Positions 29,564 through 40,093 of a stretch of 53,298 nt of DNA are shown one piece after another. The number at the start of each line of letters is the position of its first letter. Within the stretch, counting starts at the first letter, position 1. The notes below the pieces were generated by a model. That model had not been told where the DNA came from and did no database searches. It saw nothing but the letters and a program-made list of their open reading frames with translations. Position numbers and translations under genes: made by a program. The stretch covers positions 1-53,298 of the forward strand of contig PJAB01000046.1 of the NCBI GenBank assembly GCA_002887195.1, in the 5' to 3' direction. The DNA is from Chrysochromulina parva. Taxonomy: Eukaryota > Haptophyta > Prymnesiales > Chrysochromulinaceae.

Positions 29564-32500
29564 CTACGCCTGGATAAACTTCCTCAACGAGTGCTCCTGG
29601 GACACCAGATCACCAAGCACGTGAAGCCACTGATCGGTCGATCGGAAGGTGGTGCGCTCATCGACGTCGAGCTTCACGAGCACCTCGTGCATCTGGGAGG
29701 CGAGCTCAACCGCGCGGGCAAAGTTGGCGCTCCTCGACACCTCCTTGCCCGTCATCGCCACGCCTTTCGGCGGCGGCGTGGCTAGTGATGCCTCGTATGA
29801 CGCGCTGTCCTCCTGTGACGCCTCCCAGGCCGCCACCGCCGCGGCCGCCGCCGCCGCCGCACTCGCTTTGCTGTGCAGCATCCGGCTGTACAGCGAATCA
29901 TCCTCACTCAAAGGGTACCCTGCGGCCACCCTCTCCTCTTGGATCTTGTGCACCGCATCACGGACGCTTTGGCCACTCATACCGGGTTTGATACCCGGTT
30001 TGGCGCCCGATTCCTGGGCAACGGCTCCTGCAAGCACTCTGGCCTCTCGGAGCGTGAAAGCTGTGCTGAACATTGCCGAGTTCCTCACGAAGAGTGTGAA
30101 GGCTGCTGCTTCCTCTGAAGTCGATTCTGCGGACATGCTTACGGGCTTGCTGGCGTCGCACCCACGGCTCCCCTCACGGCAGCTCTCGTGAGCATCTTTG
30201 GCAGGTATCGCCGCACTATGATCGATGTGAATGTGCAGCGGCGGCGGCGGCGGCGGTGGCGACGGCGGCAGCAGCGGTTCGGGTGCATCACTATTCGCTG
30301 CGACGCTGGCATCGACCATCTTCTGCTTCTCGCCCAGCATCAAGGGGTCTGCTTCTCCCCAAACTCCCCACACTCGACCATCTTCTGATTCTCCGATAGT
30401 GAGCGTCACAGTCTGCCGCGATTCGGGCGCGTCTCCATTCGCAGCGCCGCCGGCCTTGGGCTTCTTCGGCTTCTCCGACTGCCTCGCCTCTGCCTGCAAG
30501 CCCGCCGGATACTGGTGGCTGTGCGGTTTTCCTCCAGCTTTCTTGTAGGCCTTGGCCACGGCGTCGGCAGCCGCATCCAGTGTGTTGAACGTGCCCAGAT
30601 GCCTCTGGACTGGCGGCTCATCCTTGAGAGGCTCAGCCTCAGCCACGTCATGAACGTCGTCCTCAGCCTCGTCGAGTGGTGGCGGCGGCGGCCGGGCCGC
30701 GATGTTAGGCGTCGCAATCCGCGGAGGCCGCGGTGGCGGAGGCATCGACAGGATATTTCTCGCCGCCGGAATGGTCGCCGTGGTAGCAGCCTCTGGCGGC
30801 GTCGGAGCCATGGCACCACCGGCGTCCGAGCTGCTGCTGCTGCTGCTACCACCGCCGCTCCTGCCGTTGCTGCTGCTGCCGCCGCCGCCGGCGGTGGCTG
30901 ATGGCTGACGATCGCCACGAGCGACGGCGCCGCTAGCACCCACGCCCGTGCTGCCGTCGCCATCCCCGTCGCCATGGCCCTCGCCATGGGAAGCGCCGCC
31001 GAGGGGTTCGCCGCCAAGGGCCGTGCTGCCGAGACTCTCCCCGAGCGTGTCAGGTAGAACAAGGCGGAAGCCTCTCCCAAATGGCGTCTCGAGTGCCGAG
31101 AGGCCCGCGAACGCGCGACTACCTGCCACAAGGCCCGCCTGGCCTGCTTCGTTAATGCCGATCTTGACGAGACCTGGCCGCTGCTGCGTCGTGGCGCTCG
31201 GAGTCGTGAGAGCTGCCGCAGCGGGCCCCGTGGCGGGCAGCGGCGGTGCTGGTGCTGGCGGCGGGCGGGCGGGCGGCTTGGGCGGCGGCAGCGCGCGCGG
31301 CGGCGGCGGCGGCGCGAGCGGCGGTGGCGGCTGCGTGGTGGTGAAGGGGAGCAGGAAGGAAGGAAACCACTTCGAGGCGGAGCTCCGTGGTTTCGCGCTT
31401 GGCGTGTCCGCTTGCGGCGGCGGCGCATTCGGCCGTGCCGCCGCCGCCCCTTTTCCTTCGGTCTTCGAATTCATCTGCTGCCCCGGCAGTGGGGGCGGCG
31501 CGCGCCAACGTCCGACTTTGATCAGCTCCTTCTCGACCGACTGCGCGAGCTTCGCGGCCAAGTAGGGTGGCACCGAAAAGTTGCCGTATGGGTGTGCACG
31601 CCTGTGAGCGAGCAGTGTGAGGGGCAGATCGAGCGCCGCTGCCAAGTACGTGAAGTACCCATCACTCGGCGCGATCTCATCGCGCTGGACCTCCCTCGTA
31701 GTCTTGGAGCTGCTCAGCGGCGGCGGCGGCGGCGGCGGCGGCACCCCCTGCGCGTCGTACTCGCGAGAGAGGGCGTCGAAGCTGGGCAGCATGAAAATGG
31801 GAGTGCCCGCCTCGCAGTACATGATGTTGACCAGCCAGTTGCCGCGGGAGCCGATGACCGCCGTCGCGGCGCCGAAGGCGGCGGCCACCTCGAGAAGCGG
31901 CATGCCTAGATGAAGTTGACCTGCCATGAAGTAGGGGGGCACTTGCCAAATTAGGGAAGAGCTCACTGGAGCTCGTCGAGACGCACCAGATGAGTCGTAT
32001 CTCGTGCTCCGAGCTCACAGGCAATCAGGCAATCACTGGAGCTCGTCGAGGCGCACCAGGTGAGTCGTATCTCGTACCACAGGCAATCAGGCAATCAGGC
32101 AATCAGGCAATCAGTGGAGCTCGTCGAGGCGGACCATGCATCTGGTACTCGACGAACTTTTCCTTGTTCAGCTGGAGCGCATCGCCGAAGCGAGCACGAA
32201 GCGCGTCGATGAGCTTCTTCTCACCCTTGATGACTCCATACTTCTCTTCGGCGTGGCTCTGTAGGAAGAGGATGTGTGGCGCCGAGTCCTCCGACGAAGC
32301 GCCGAGGACGCAGCCAGCGGCGAAGCGCACGGAGGCCCGATGGAGCAGCAGGCCCGAGCGGCGCATGTAGTGCAGCCGAAAGGGCGAGCCGACGGGGATG
32401 CGCCACGACTGTCGCGTGCGGAGCAGTGCGAGCTTCAGGTTGGTCGTGCTCTTGGCGCTCGCCTTTGCGCTCGGCTCGGCGGCGCTACCGCCCGAGTGGA

Positions 32501-34236
32501 GCCGCGGAGGCTCGATGTCGAGCAGCAGCAGCCGCTTGAAGTGGTAGCGCACACCGGGCGCCCAGACGTGCACAAAAATGTTCTGAGGTCGATGAGCGGG
32601 ATCGCTCAGATGGCAATCAGGATGGCAATCAAGATAGCAATCAGGATGTCAATCACACCTGATCCTGGAGCACAGCCGGCAGCTCCTTCGAACCTTCGTC
32701 GGAGTGCGTGAAGAAGGCTCCCGCCGACCGGAGCGGTTCCTTAAGCAGAGCGAGTTGCTGAGCGAGGAACTGGGGCAGGAACATCTTCGCCTCATCGTAG
32801 TCGACAGGGTTAGCGAGCTGGAGCCGTGGACCAATGACCACGTGGAGCAGCACGAGGAGTTTCGTCAGGAGCGATCCCTGTGCATTGTATGCGTCGCCCT
32901 GCGACGCGCCACGCACGTCGAAGACGGCAAACGTCGGGTTCGAGATGAACTGTGTCTTGACTTGGAAGGGTGTCGTCTTGTCATAGGACGAGTTTTGCTC
33001 ACGGTCCGAGACCCCAAAGTCGGCCGAGTGCAGCCCGCTCGCCGAGTGCTCGCCGACATAGTAGACGCACTCCGGCGCGCCGTGGAAGAGCGAGGTGAGC
33101 TTCTGTCCCTCGACGAGTACGTTGCGCAGCTCAACGAGCTTGTACGCTGAGGGCTCATTCGCCGTAGCCTTCGCCGCCGCCGCGTCGCGTTTGAGCCCGC
33201 AGCATCCCTCGCGGAGCGCTTTGTCAGCATGGGGCCTGTCAGGGCGCGACGTGTCGGGCGCATCGCTGTACGTCTCGAGGGCATGTGCGTCGGTGAACGG
33301 CGCGGTGGCGAGCGCCGTGTGCTGCTGCAGCGCGCGCGCTCGCACACGGTTCCCGACAGCGTGGGCATCGCGATAGGACTCTTCCTTCTCCGCGTCGCTC
33401 GCCAACCGTGCGATGAGCTTCGGATGGACATGGGTCTGCTCGAGCACGACGTGGAGCGCCTCGACGATCAGATCGGTCGCGAGCGGGTGCACCGTGACCA
33501 CGCCCGTATTCGACCACCCTTCTGTAACCGCCCAACGGCCGCCGCGACAGCCGCTTGCGTCGTGAGGCAGCCCGAGATCAATCGACTTGATGAAGTGCGT
33601 CGAGGCGGTCGACCAGCGACGCCGCCACATGTTGAGCGTGCCCAGGAGCCAGTGGCACTCCTGCGCGCCCGGATCGGCGTCGCCGCGGTATGCGAGGCCC
33701 TCCTGAAGTGTGGACATCGCCTCGTCCACGCGGAACTCCATCATGAGCGCGCGGCCGAGCTGCGCCCAAATCGGAAGCATCTTGGTGAGCTGGACGGCCG
33801 ATCGGAACGCCTCGATCGCCGCCTTCGGCTTGCCCTGTGCTTTGAACAGCGTCGCCATGTTGATGTAGGCGTGGTCCGTCGGTGGCGCGGCCGGCACCGC
33901 TCGGAGGGCCATCTGGTAGTACTCCTCCGCCTCGGTCCAGTGGTTGAGTTGGAACAGGCTCCAGCCAATGTTGTTGTTGATGACGTAGCTCTGGAAGGCC
34001 GGCGGGGTTGGTGAGAGCGACAGGGCCTTCCGATACAGATCGAGCGCCGCCTGCCACTTGTAATCAGCCTGCATGAAGTCGGCAGCCAAAAGCGCGTCGG
34101 CAGCCTCGGCGGTCCACGGCGTCTCGCCGGGAAGAGTATCGATTGCGTTCGGGAATATTTGCGGGAACGCCGCCATCTTGACAAGCGGAACCGACAGGAG
34201 CCATCGAGCTAATCTCGCAGCCATGAATTGCCGCAT
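29564..34236 (-). CDS. TPR-repeat GT61-type glycosyltransferase with long disordered tail, three exons
   Basis: Exons 34236-32659, 32582-32135 and 31920-29564, phases 0 and 1, give about 1460 residues. Exon 1 begins with a short hydrophobic segment and then TPR-like helices (residues about 60-225, for example ALDLYRKALSLSPT, AEEYYQMALRAVP, AIEAFRSAVQL). Then comes a GT61-like N-terminal part (LVELRNVLVEGQKL, SLLTKLLVLLHVVIGPRLQL). Exon 2 supplies KKLIDALRARFGDALQLNKE, and the exon 2/3 splice joins VEYQMHG to QLHLGMPLLEVAAAFGAATA and RGNWLVNIMYCEAGTPIFML, which is the conserved C-terminal GT61 segment. The spliced order strongly supports both introns. GT61 enzymes add xylose, arabinose or GlcNAc in the Golgi. 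The remaining about 650 residues are Pro/Ala/Gly-rich low complexity, with a short HLGTFNTLDAAADAVAKAY that looks like half an AP2 motif (weak). Confidence 0.78.
31921..32134 (-). other. Intron 2 of TPR-GT61 gene with internal duplications
   Basis: 214-nt intron from CATG|GTCCGCC to GGCAG|GTCAA. Contains a CGCCTCGACGAGCTCCA block three times and TGATTGCC arrays of four and two copies (sense strand). Removing it in phase 1 restores a continuous GT61 domain. Confidence 0.75.
32583..32658 (-). other. Intron 1 of TPR-GT61 gene
   Basis: 76-nt phase-0 intron, GTGTGA to CCTCAG. Filled by four 12-bp units TGATTGCCATCC with small variation. Confidence 0.75.
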
Positions 34237-34367
34237 CACGCGCTACTCGCAATTTCGGCTCGTGAGTGTGTCGGCCGAGAGAGGGTTGCGTTCACAGTTT
34301 CAGTCAAATCCCCTACGCCTTCCAAAAGAAATGGCATCCGCCGCTATCTCTGACCCCCGATGTGGGA

Positions 34368-35261
34368 TCAAATCTTCCCGAGCGCCTTCAGCATCGCCGT
34401 GTGCATCGGCGTCGGGTCGTCCTTCCCGAGGGCGAGCGCCTTCTTCGTGAGCTCGTAGAACCAGCCGTTGCGCCACTCGAACTCCTTCACCGCGGTCGGG
34501 AAGTGCGCGACCGACCGACCGTACGCAAGCAGCCGATCGAGAGCTCCGGGCGCAAGCGAGATGCCGAGCGCCGCCTCGCCGGAAGTACACAGCTCGGCGA
34601 CGAGCGGCTCGAGCTGTTGTATGTGCTTCTGGCCCACGTCGCCCACGGTGACACCGCCGTTGAGCGCGCCGACGAGCATGAACGAGCAGATCCACACGTG
34701 CTTCTCGAGCATCGCAGCCTTGTACGCATCGCCTTCGAGTGACCGGCATTTGAGGTCGCCCTTGGCTAGGCGCGCTGCGAAGGCCGAAGCCCACTTGCCC
34801 GTCGCGGCAGTGAGGCCGTCGGGGTTGAACTCTGTGACGCCGTCGATGGGCTTCTCGCCCAACTTGCTCACCGCGAGGTAGAGGAGCACCTGCGTGTTGT
34901 CCGAGAGCCCATTCTTGTCGAGGAAGGCGCCCAGCATGCCGTTCTGCATGAATACTAGGTCAGAGCGCCGTTCATGCGGCGTCGCGTCGACGATGCCTTG
35001 CAGCGCATCGTTGCGCGTGCACACGAAGATGGGTCCCGAAGAAGGCACGGCCGGAAATGGCTCGCTGCGCCGGAGCACGACGTCTCCTATGGTTCCGAGG
35101 TCGGCGAGCAGCGAGCCGATGCGGCCGCCGCCGACGATCACCGATGGCACGTCAGCGGAGCATGCAGGCGTGTGAACTCGGGAATTCGCAACTGTCGCTC
35201 GTACGTGAGGCGCGTGCAGGACGTAGGCGATAGAGCTCAACGCGACCCAGAAGCCCGGCAT
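34368..35261 (-). CDS. Ketopantoate reductase-like NAD(P)-binding protein
   Basis: 297 residues from ATG 35261. The N-terminus (about 1-36) is hydrophobic then Ala/Arg-containing, so a signal or transit peptide is possible. A Rossmann nucleotide site VIVGGGRIGSLL lies at residues about 41-52 (GxGxxG as GGGRIG). It is followed by FVCTRNDALQ and DLVFMQNGML, the usual positions of the PanE/ApbA N-terminal domain, and by an all-helical C-terminal part with KHVWICSFMLVGALNG and a final Trp-rich helix. The canonical catalytic Lys of ketopantoate reductase could be the Lys in EKHVWI but the pattern around it is not standard (K-x-N-x-N is missing). So an NADP-dependent dehydrogenase of this superfamily, substrate unknown. 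Shares a 218-bp divergent promoter with the ART gene. Confidence 0.7.
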   Translation of the reverse strand: MPGFWVALSSIAYVLHAPHVRATVANSRVHTPACSADVPSVIVGGGRIGSLLADLGTIGDVVLRRSEPFPAVPSSGPIFVCTRNDALQGIVDATPHERRSDLVFMQNGMLGAFLDKNGLSDNTQVLLYLAVSKLGEKPIDGVTEFNPDGLTAATGKWASAFAARLAKGDLKCRSLEGDAYKAAMLEKHVWICSFMLVGALNGGVTVGDVGQKHIQQLEPLVAELCTSGEAALGISLAPGALDRLLAYGRSVAHFPTAVKEFEWRNGWFYELTKKALALGKDDPTPMHTAMLKALGKI

Positions 35262-35479
35262 CGTGAAAGCAGAATTACATGCAGGAAATCCTTGAGATAA
35301 AAAAATGAAGAGGCAAAGAGAGCCACAACATGTGACCCCTGGTCGATTGGTCGCTTACCGTACATGAGTGCCTCGTCGGTTGCCAACACCTCGGACTCGA
35401 GATAGTTTGAAGTCCTTCGGCCGCCAGAGGTGCTCTGGCGTCCAAACAACACGGCCTGCAACATTCCCAAACCTGTGAC
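35262..35479. promoter_or_regulatory. Divergent promoter region KPR-like / ART
   Basis: 218 bases between divergent ATGs; both promoters must lie here. No clear motif. Confidence 0.45.
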
Positions 35480-38400
35480 ATGCCGCCACCCAGTAGTGCG
35501 CGTGGGCCAGCTCCGCTGGTGCCCGGGCTGGCCGTCCCCGCGGCAGCCACGCACTCCGTTCCTAAGAGTGCGCGTGGCAAACCAAAGAGTGGCAGCGGCA
35601 CCGCGCGTGGCTCGCTCTCTGCCCCGTTCGCTGCCCCGCTCTCTGCACGTGGCAAACCAAAGAGCAGCAGCGGCGCAAAGCAACCTATGGCCAAGCCAGC
35701 AAAGAGCGCGATCGAACCCTCTGCCAGCGCCGACGGTGGCATCGTGAATCTGGACCAGCGTAGCAACTCCGCGGTGGCGGACGGAAAGGTTGCCGCACCC
35801 GCAACGGCACCCGCTACGGCTGCTGCCTCAAGCAGCAGCAGCAGCAGCAGCAGCAGCGCCGGCGCAGTGCTTCCAAAACTCCTGACCCGCACGACCTGCA
35901 GTAGCAGCAGCAGCAGCAGCAGCAGCCGCCCCGCCCCAGAGCAGCCAGCAGTCGGCAAGTCGAATAGCATCGCGAGTGCGAGCAGCACAAGCAACGCAAG
36001 CCACGGCCCGGCGGGTGCTACTCCGGAGACGATAGGAGTGTGGAAGGAATTCGTGGAAACCTTCGATATGGGCGCAACGAGCGTCGACGTTAATGACTCG
36101 TTCAAGCTGCGCAAGGTGTTTGACAAGATTGACCTCGACGGCGGCGGCACCATTGACCGGAACGAGCTCAAGACAGCGCTTCGGACTCAGTTAGGCAAGC
36201 CGGCGATCTCGGAGTCCGAGGTGAACTCCATGATGAGCATCGCCGACACCGACGGCAACGGCAGTCTGAATTTCCAAGAGTTTGCTAGCATTGCGCGATT
36301 CGCCGCCGCGGCTGCGAAGATCCAGCAGGTGGTGCGCCAGCGCGCAGGGAGGCTCTCGCATGACAACGCTGCCGAGGGTGCGGGAGCCGACGGCGTCGTC
36401 CTGAGCGTCGCACCTCGGCCGCGGCTGCAAGCGCCTGCGCGGGTGTTACAGACGGCCATGGGGGTCGGGGGGGGCGGGAAGCGCGGCCCCGCCGTCTCGC
36501 TGCCGGAGGGCAAAGCGGCAGAGGAGGTAGAGGACGACGAGGAGTTGCCGGAGGGAGTGTGGACGGCGGCCAAGTGGCTCAGCGCCCTGGACATGCCTAA
36601 GGTGATCTCGAGGGCCCCGACGCGCCCCCTGCCTTGCATGCAAGTGCCCATTACAGCGCTCCTGCCCTATTCCCCACAGGTGATCTCGAGGGCCCTCAAG
36701 ATCCCTCGGGCGGCCACTGGAGGGCAGAGCGCCTTTGAGTACGTAAAGAAGCTCAAGCCCGAGCAGATCGACACGCTGCTCAACGCTGCGTCGCTTGGCG
36801 GCCTCGTGGATACGATAAGCGCTGGCGTGAAGAAGCTGCAGTCGCAGACGGCGGCCTCGTCCTCCCAGCTCAACGATAAGTTCCAGGCGAGCGGCAAGTT
36901 CCAGATGAGCTATGGCTCGCTCAGCCTCTTCTACGGCGGCCTCGAGTCGCTCCTCGGACCTCCCCAGGTGAGTGCTCTCGAATGCCTCGGATGGCCTTCG
37001 GATTGCCCTTGATTACCACTTGATGGCCTCGAGTCGCTCCTCGGCCCGCCGGCAGATGGCCAAGGACCCCGAGAAGGACAACGTGCCCACTCTCTTCAAG
37101 TCCATGGACTTGGAGCATACGGTGCAGGCCGACTCGACTGATGATTTCCGCTCGTCCAACGGCATGACGACCAATTCACGCCTCGAGTGGCGGATTGTGA
37201 CGAACCCGTCGTCTGCGGAGGCGAACACGTACCCCGAGCGCGATGGGTTGCGCGAACGTCACCCCGAGTGGTGCCGCAAGGCACGCCCGCTCTCGGAGAT
37301 GCTCGAGGTGATGGAGGTGCAGTGCAACTCGAAGCTGCGGGAGGAGGAGCACTCGGAGATGATCGTGGAGGAGCTTGTGGCAGGCCGGCTCTACACTGGC
37401 CCCATGTACATGAAGTACAACGCTGTGCTTCGTGCCAAGTCGAAGGATCCGTACCTTCATAGCCAGTGGAAACAGCTGTGCAAGGGCAACAACTACGCGA
37501 CCTCGATCCACGCATGCAACAGCTGCGTGCTCAAGCTCTCGAAGCTGACCAAGGCGGGCAAGGTGTGGCGCGGCATCAAAGATGCGAAGCTGCCAAAGGA
37601 GTTTTGGGTGCCCAATGCGATGGGCGTGCGCGGTGGCATCGAGTACGGCTTCTCGTCGACAACAACTGATAGGGAGCAGGCGCTGCACTACGCAACGGCC
37701 GGCGGCGCGGGCAAGGACGGCGATGCGATGACCATCTTCGAGATGCAGATGGGCATGGTCGACCGCGGCGCCGACCTGAGCTGGCTGAGCCAGTACCCTC
37801 ACGAGAAAGAGGTGCTGCTGCCGCCACTCACGGGAATAGAGGCGCTCACTTCCGACGTCGAGGGCTCCATACTCGTGATCAACTCGCGCCTCTCACTCAA
37901 CCTTGCCGCGCAGACGCTCGAGCAGGTGCTCCCCTCTGATGACCTCTGATGACCTCTTGATGACCTCTGATGACCTCTGATGACGCTCAACATGACGTCT
38001 CTCACGCTCGAGCAGGTGCTCCCTTCTGATGACCTCTGATGACCTCTGATGACCTCTTGATGACCTCTGATGACCTCTGATGACGCTCAACATGACGTCT
38101 CTCACGCTCGAGCAGGTGCTCCCCTCTGATGACCTCTGATGACCTCTTGATGACCTCTGATGACCTCTGATGACGCTCAACATGACGTCTCTCACGCTCG
38201 AGCAGGTGCTCCCCTCTGATGACCTCTGATGACCTCTGATGACCTCTGATGACCTCTGATGACCTCTGATGACGATCGAGCAGGTGCTCTCGCGCCGGCG
38301 CAAGATGCTCATGGACATGGCCACGGGAATCGAGCTCGAGATTCGTGAAGGCCTGCGTGATTCCAACGAGGCCCGCCTTGTCACCAAGCACACGTCGCCC

Positions 38401-39441
38401 CTTGTCGACGTGGCGCTGCGCATTCTGCGTAAGGCTCTCGAGTACGGCGCGTATAAAAAGGCGCCCGATTGGTTCAACAACGACGACAACTTCGCAACTG
38501 TGATGCAGGAGACGCTCTACTTGCAGCGGACGCTCATCAACGAGGTTCGACGGCTCGATGCGGCGCTTGACAAGCCAGAGCTCGTGCTGCAAGGCTGGAG
38601 TGCGCGCGGCCCGGCGCGCATGCTTCTCCTCGCGGGGTGGGCCTTTGCGCGCACATTGCCGATTGACTTTTGCATCGACCTGCGCGACGCGTCACTCACG
38701 CCATCGGATGGCGAGCAGCTGGCGCAGCTGATGCTCGCCTGCCCAAGGCTCACCTCGGTCGATGTGCGCGGCAACGAGAGTCTTGATGAGGCCGGCACGA
38801 ATGCCCTCTGCGCCTTCATGGCCAGCCAGCGCGTGACCAAGGTAACGTCCGTGCCGCGCTCGGTGCTCGGTGTCACGCCCGCCAAGTCGCGCCTGGATGT
38901 GCCCAAAGCCACCGCATGGCTCGAGGTGCCCCAGATCGCGCCCTTTGAGCTCCGGCTCCTCTGCGCTGAACTCGAGGCGAACAACTACTCCGAGGGGATC
39001 AGCGCGGATATGGGCGACGGCAAGAAGGGGGGGCGCGTCACGCAGCTCAACCGGCGCGGCCAGAGCGCGGCCGAGTGGAAACCGCTCATCTGGGCGGCCA
39101 AGGATAATAATCTGCTGGTCGCGCGCCAGCTCATCGCCAATGGCTGTGATGTCAACGAACAGGAGTCTGTGCAAGACAAGGGGCATTCGGGCTACGCGCC
39201 CATCCACTGGGCGTGCCAAAAGGGTCACGAGGCGATGCTCACGCTGCTGCTCGACAATGGCGCATCTCCGATAGCACTCGATAAGCACGGCAACTCAGCC
39301 CGCTCGCTCGCGGAGAAGAAAGGGCACAAAGGCATCCTCAGCCTCCTTGACAGCGCGGGAGGCGTGAATACCTATGGCGCCAAGGCTGGCTCGCGACCGC
39401 GCCTTTCTAGTAAATCCGAACAGGCGAAGCTGCCAAGCTGA
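35480..39441 (+). CDS. EF-hand / mono-ADP-ribosyltransferase / ankyrin protein, four exons
   Basis: Exons 35480-36601, 36680-36967, 37056-37925 and 38284-39441, all phase 0, give about 1145 residues. N-terminus is Ser/Ala-rich with two poly-Ser runs. EF-hand pair at about 208-275 with loops DLDGGGTIDRNE and DTDGNGSLNFQE, both canonical, then an IQ-like helix (AAKIQQVVRQRAG). Exon 3 carries an R-S-E class ADP-ribosyltransferase core: VWRGIK (Arg about 642), GFSSTTTD (about 668-675) and HEKEVLLPP with Glu720 and Glu722 forming the E-x-E motif, so an arginine-type NAD+ transferase is predicted. Exon 4 has an LRR-like segment and two to three ankyrin repeats (about 1025-1120: LIWAAKDNNLLVARQLIANG, PIHWACQKGHEAMLTLLLDN). 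The product would modify proteins in a Ca2+-dependent manner. No signal peptide, so cytosolic. All three introns show duplicated junctions. Confidence 0.83.
36602..36679 (+). other. Intron 1 of ART gene, in-frame and stop-free
   Basis: 78 nt, AAG|GTGATC to CCACAG|GTGATC, with a good pyrimidine tract. The first 16 bases GTGATCTCGAGGGCCC are repeated exactly as the start of the next exon, offset 78 = intron length. Because it is 26 codons long without stop, retention would insert 26 residues. Confidence 0.7.
36968..37055 (+). other. Intron 2 of ART gene with duplicated exon end
   Basis: 88 nt with perfect donor GTGAGT and acceptor GGCAG|ATG. The last 30 bases of the upstream exon (36938-36967) recur as the last 31 bases of the intron (37025-37055) with few differences. 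Confidence 0.85.
37926..38283 (+). other. Intron 3 of ART gene, five nested copies of its junction
   Basis: 358 nt between CTCGAGCAG|GTGCTC and ATCGAGCAG|GTGCTC. The exon junction ACGCTCGAGCAGGTGCTC starts at 37914, 38004, 38104, 38194 and (variant) 38272, spacing 90, 100, 90 and 78. Between copies run TGATGACCTC units. Splicing outermost AG|GT sites gives continuous Gln-Val coding. Confidence 0.8.
37937..38276 (+). repeat. Higher-order tandem repeat of TGATGACCTC units
   Basis: Four higher-order units of 78-100 bp, each made of 4-6 copies of TGATGACCTC plus GCTCAACATGACGTCTCTC and the exon-like block ACGCTCGAGCAGGTGCTC. Confidence 0.95.
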
Positions 39442-39569
39442 CGGTCCTTCACGGACTCTTCAGTCTTGAAGTTGCCACCACCGCCTTCACAGCAGTTTTC
39501 ACAGCCCGTGCCCCTTGGCCGACGGAAGCACCCTGCTGTCGCGACCTCCACGAGCGAGCCCGGCCCCGT

Positions 39570-39666
39570 GCAACCGCCCGTTGGCAGGCAGAACGGTACC
39601 GCCTTTGGTGCTGGCCCCGCAGCCGAAGCGGCCGCGTGTAAAGCTCTCGCCGCCGCCGTAGCAGCC
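39570..39666 (-). pseudogene. Relic of NHL repeat from the neighbouring F-box/NHL gene
   Basis: On the minus strand it reads CYGGGESFTRGRFG, then out-of-frame sequence, then NGRL; the intact gene has CYGGGESSTRGRFG ... NGRLYV at 41489-41411 on the same strand. About 40 of the first bases match closely (GCTACGGCGGCGGCGAGAGC and CGCGGCCGCTTCGGC), and a 15-16 bp insertion lies before the CCAACGGGCGG block. No surrounding NHL repeats remain open. Confidence 0.6.
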
Positions 39667-40065
39667 CGAAACAGCAGGCAATGAAGCATGACGACGTACA
39701 ATCTCGCAGGTCCCAGATTCAGCTCGGCCGCCTTCTCCGACCCGCGCGGGGTCCCCGCAGACTTTAACGAGCCTCACAACGCTCCGCACAATGCTCCGTA
39801 CAACGCTCCGTTGATTGGTGAAGCAGCCCAACTAGGCATGAACGCCAGCCTCTTCTTACAGTACTTCTGTTCGAGGACGTCGCGTCGACAAATTTGTCCT
39901 ACAATCCGCAGGACCCAGAATCAGACCCAGACCGCGGATGGGGCTGCGCAGTTGGAGCATGAAGTTGGCAGAGGGCAGAATCATCCACAGATGAGAGTGA
40001 TGTGTAGCGGTGTTCAATGCCGCCGACATGGTGCCGTGCGAAAGCGATGAACGAAAGGTCCAGCT

Positions 40066-40093
40066 ACCTATATAGATACGGAGCTATATAGGT
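40066..40093 (+). other. 10-bp perfect hairpin
   Basis: ACCTATATAG (40066-40075) and CTATATAGGT (40084-40093) are exact reverse complements with an 8-nt loop ATACGGAG. A smaller one, GCTATA...TATAGC with an 8-nt loop, follows at 40128-40147. Confidence 0.6.

Noticed and set aside
30540..30610. AP2/ERF DNA-binding domain in the GT61 tail
   Set aside because: Only the helical half (LGTFNTLDAAADAVAKAY) is present; the WVAEIR-type beta strands are missing.
35275..36171. 298-codon minus-strand frame under the ART gene start
   Set aside because: Its Leu runs are the complement of poly-Ser codons; the sense strand has EF-hands.
37937..38276. Regularly spaced repeats resembling a CRISPR array
   Set aside because: Repeats are contiguous without unique spacers, lie inside a eukaryotic gene, and the higher-order unit contains exon sequence.
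39688..40050. 120-codon forward frame after the ART gene
   Set aside because: Contains a 12-bp repeat (NAP units) and no recognisable fold; composition shifts halfway; likely chance.
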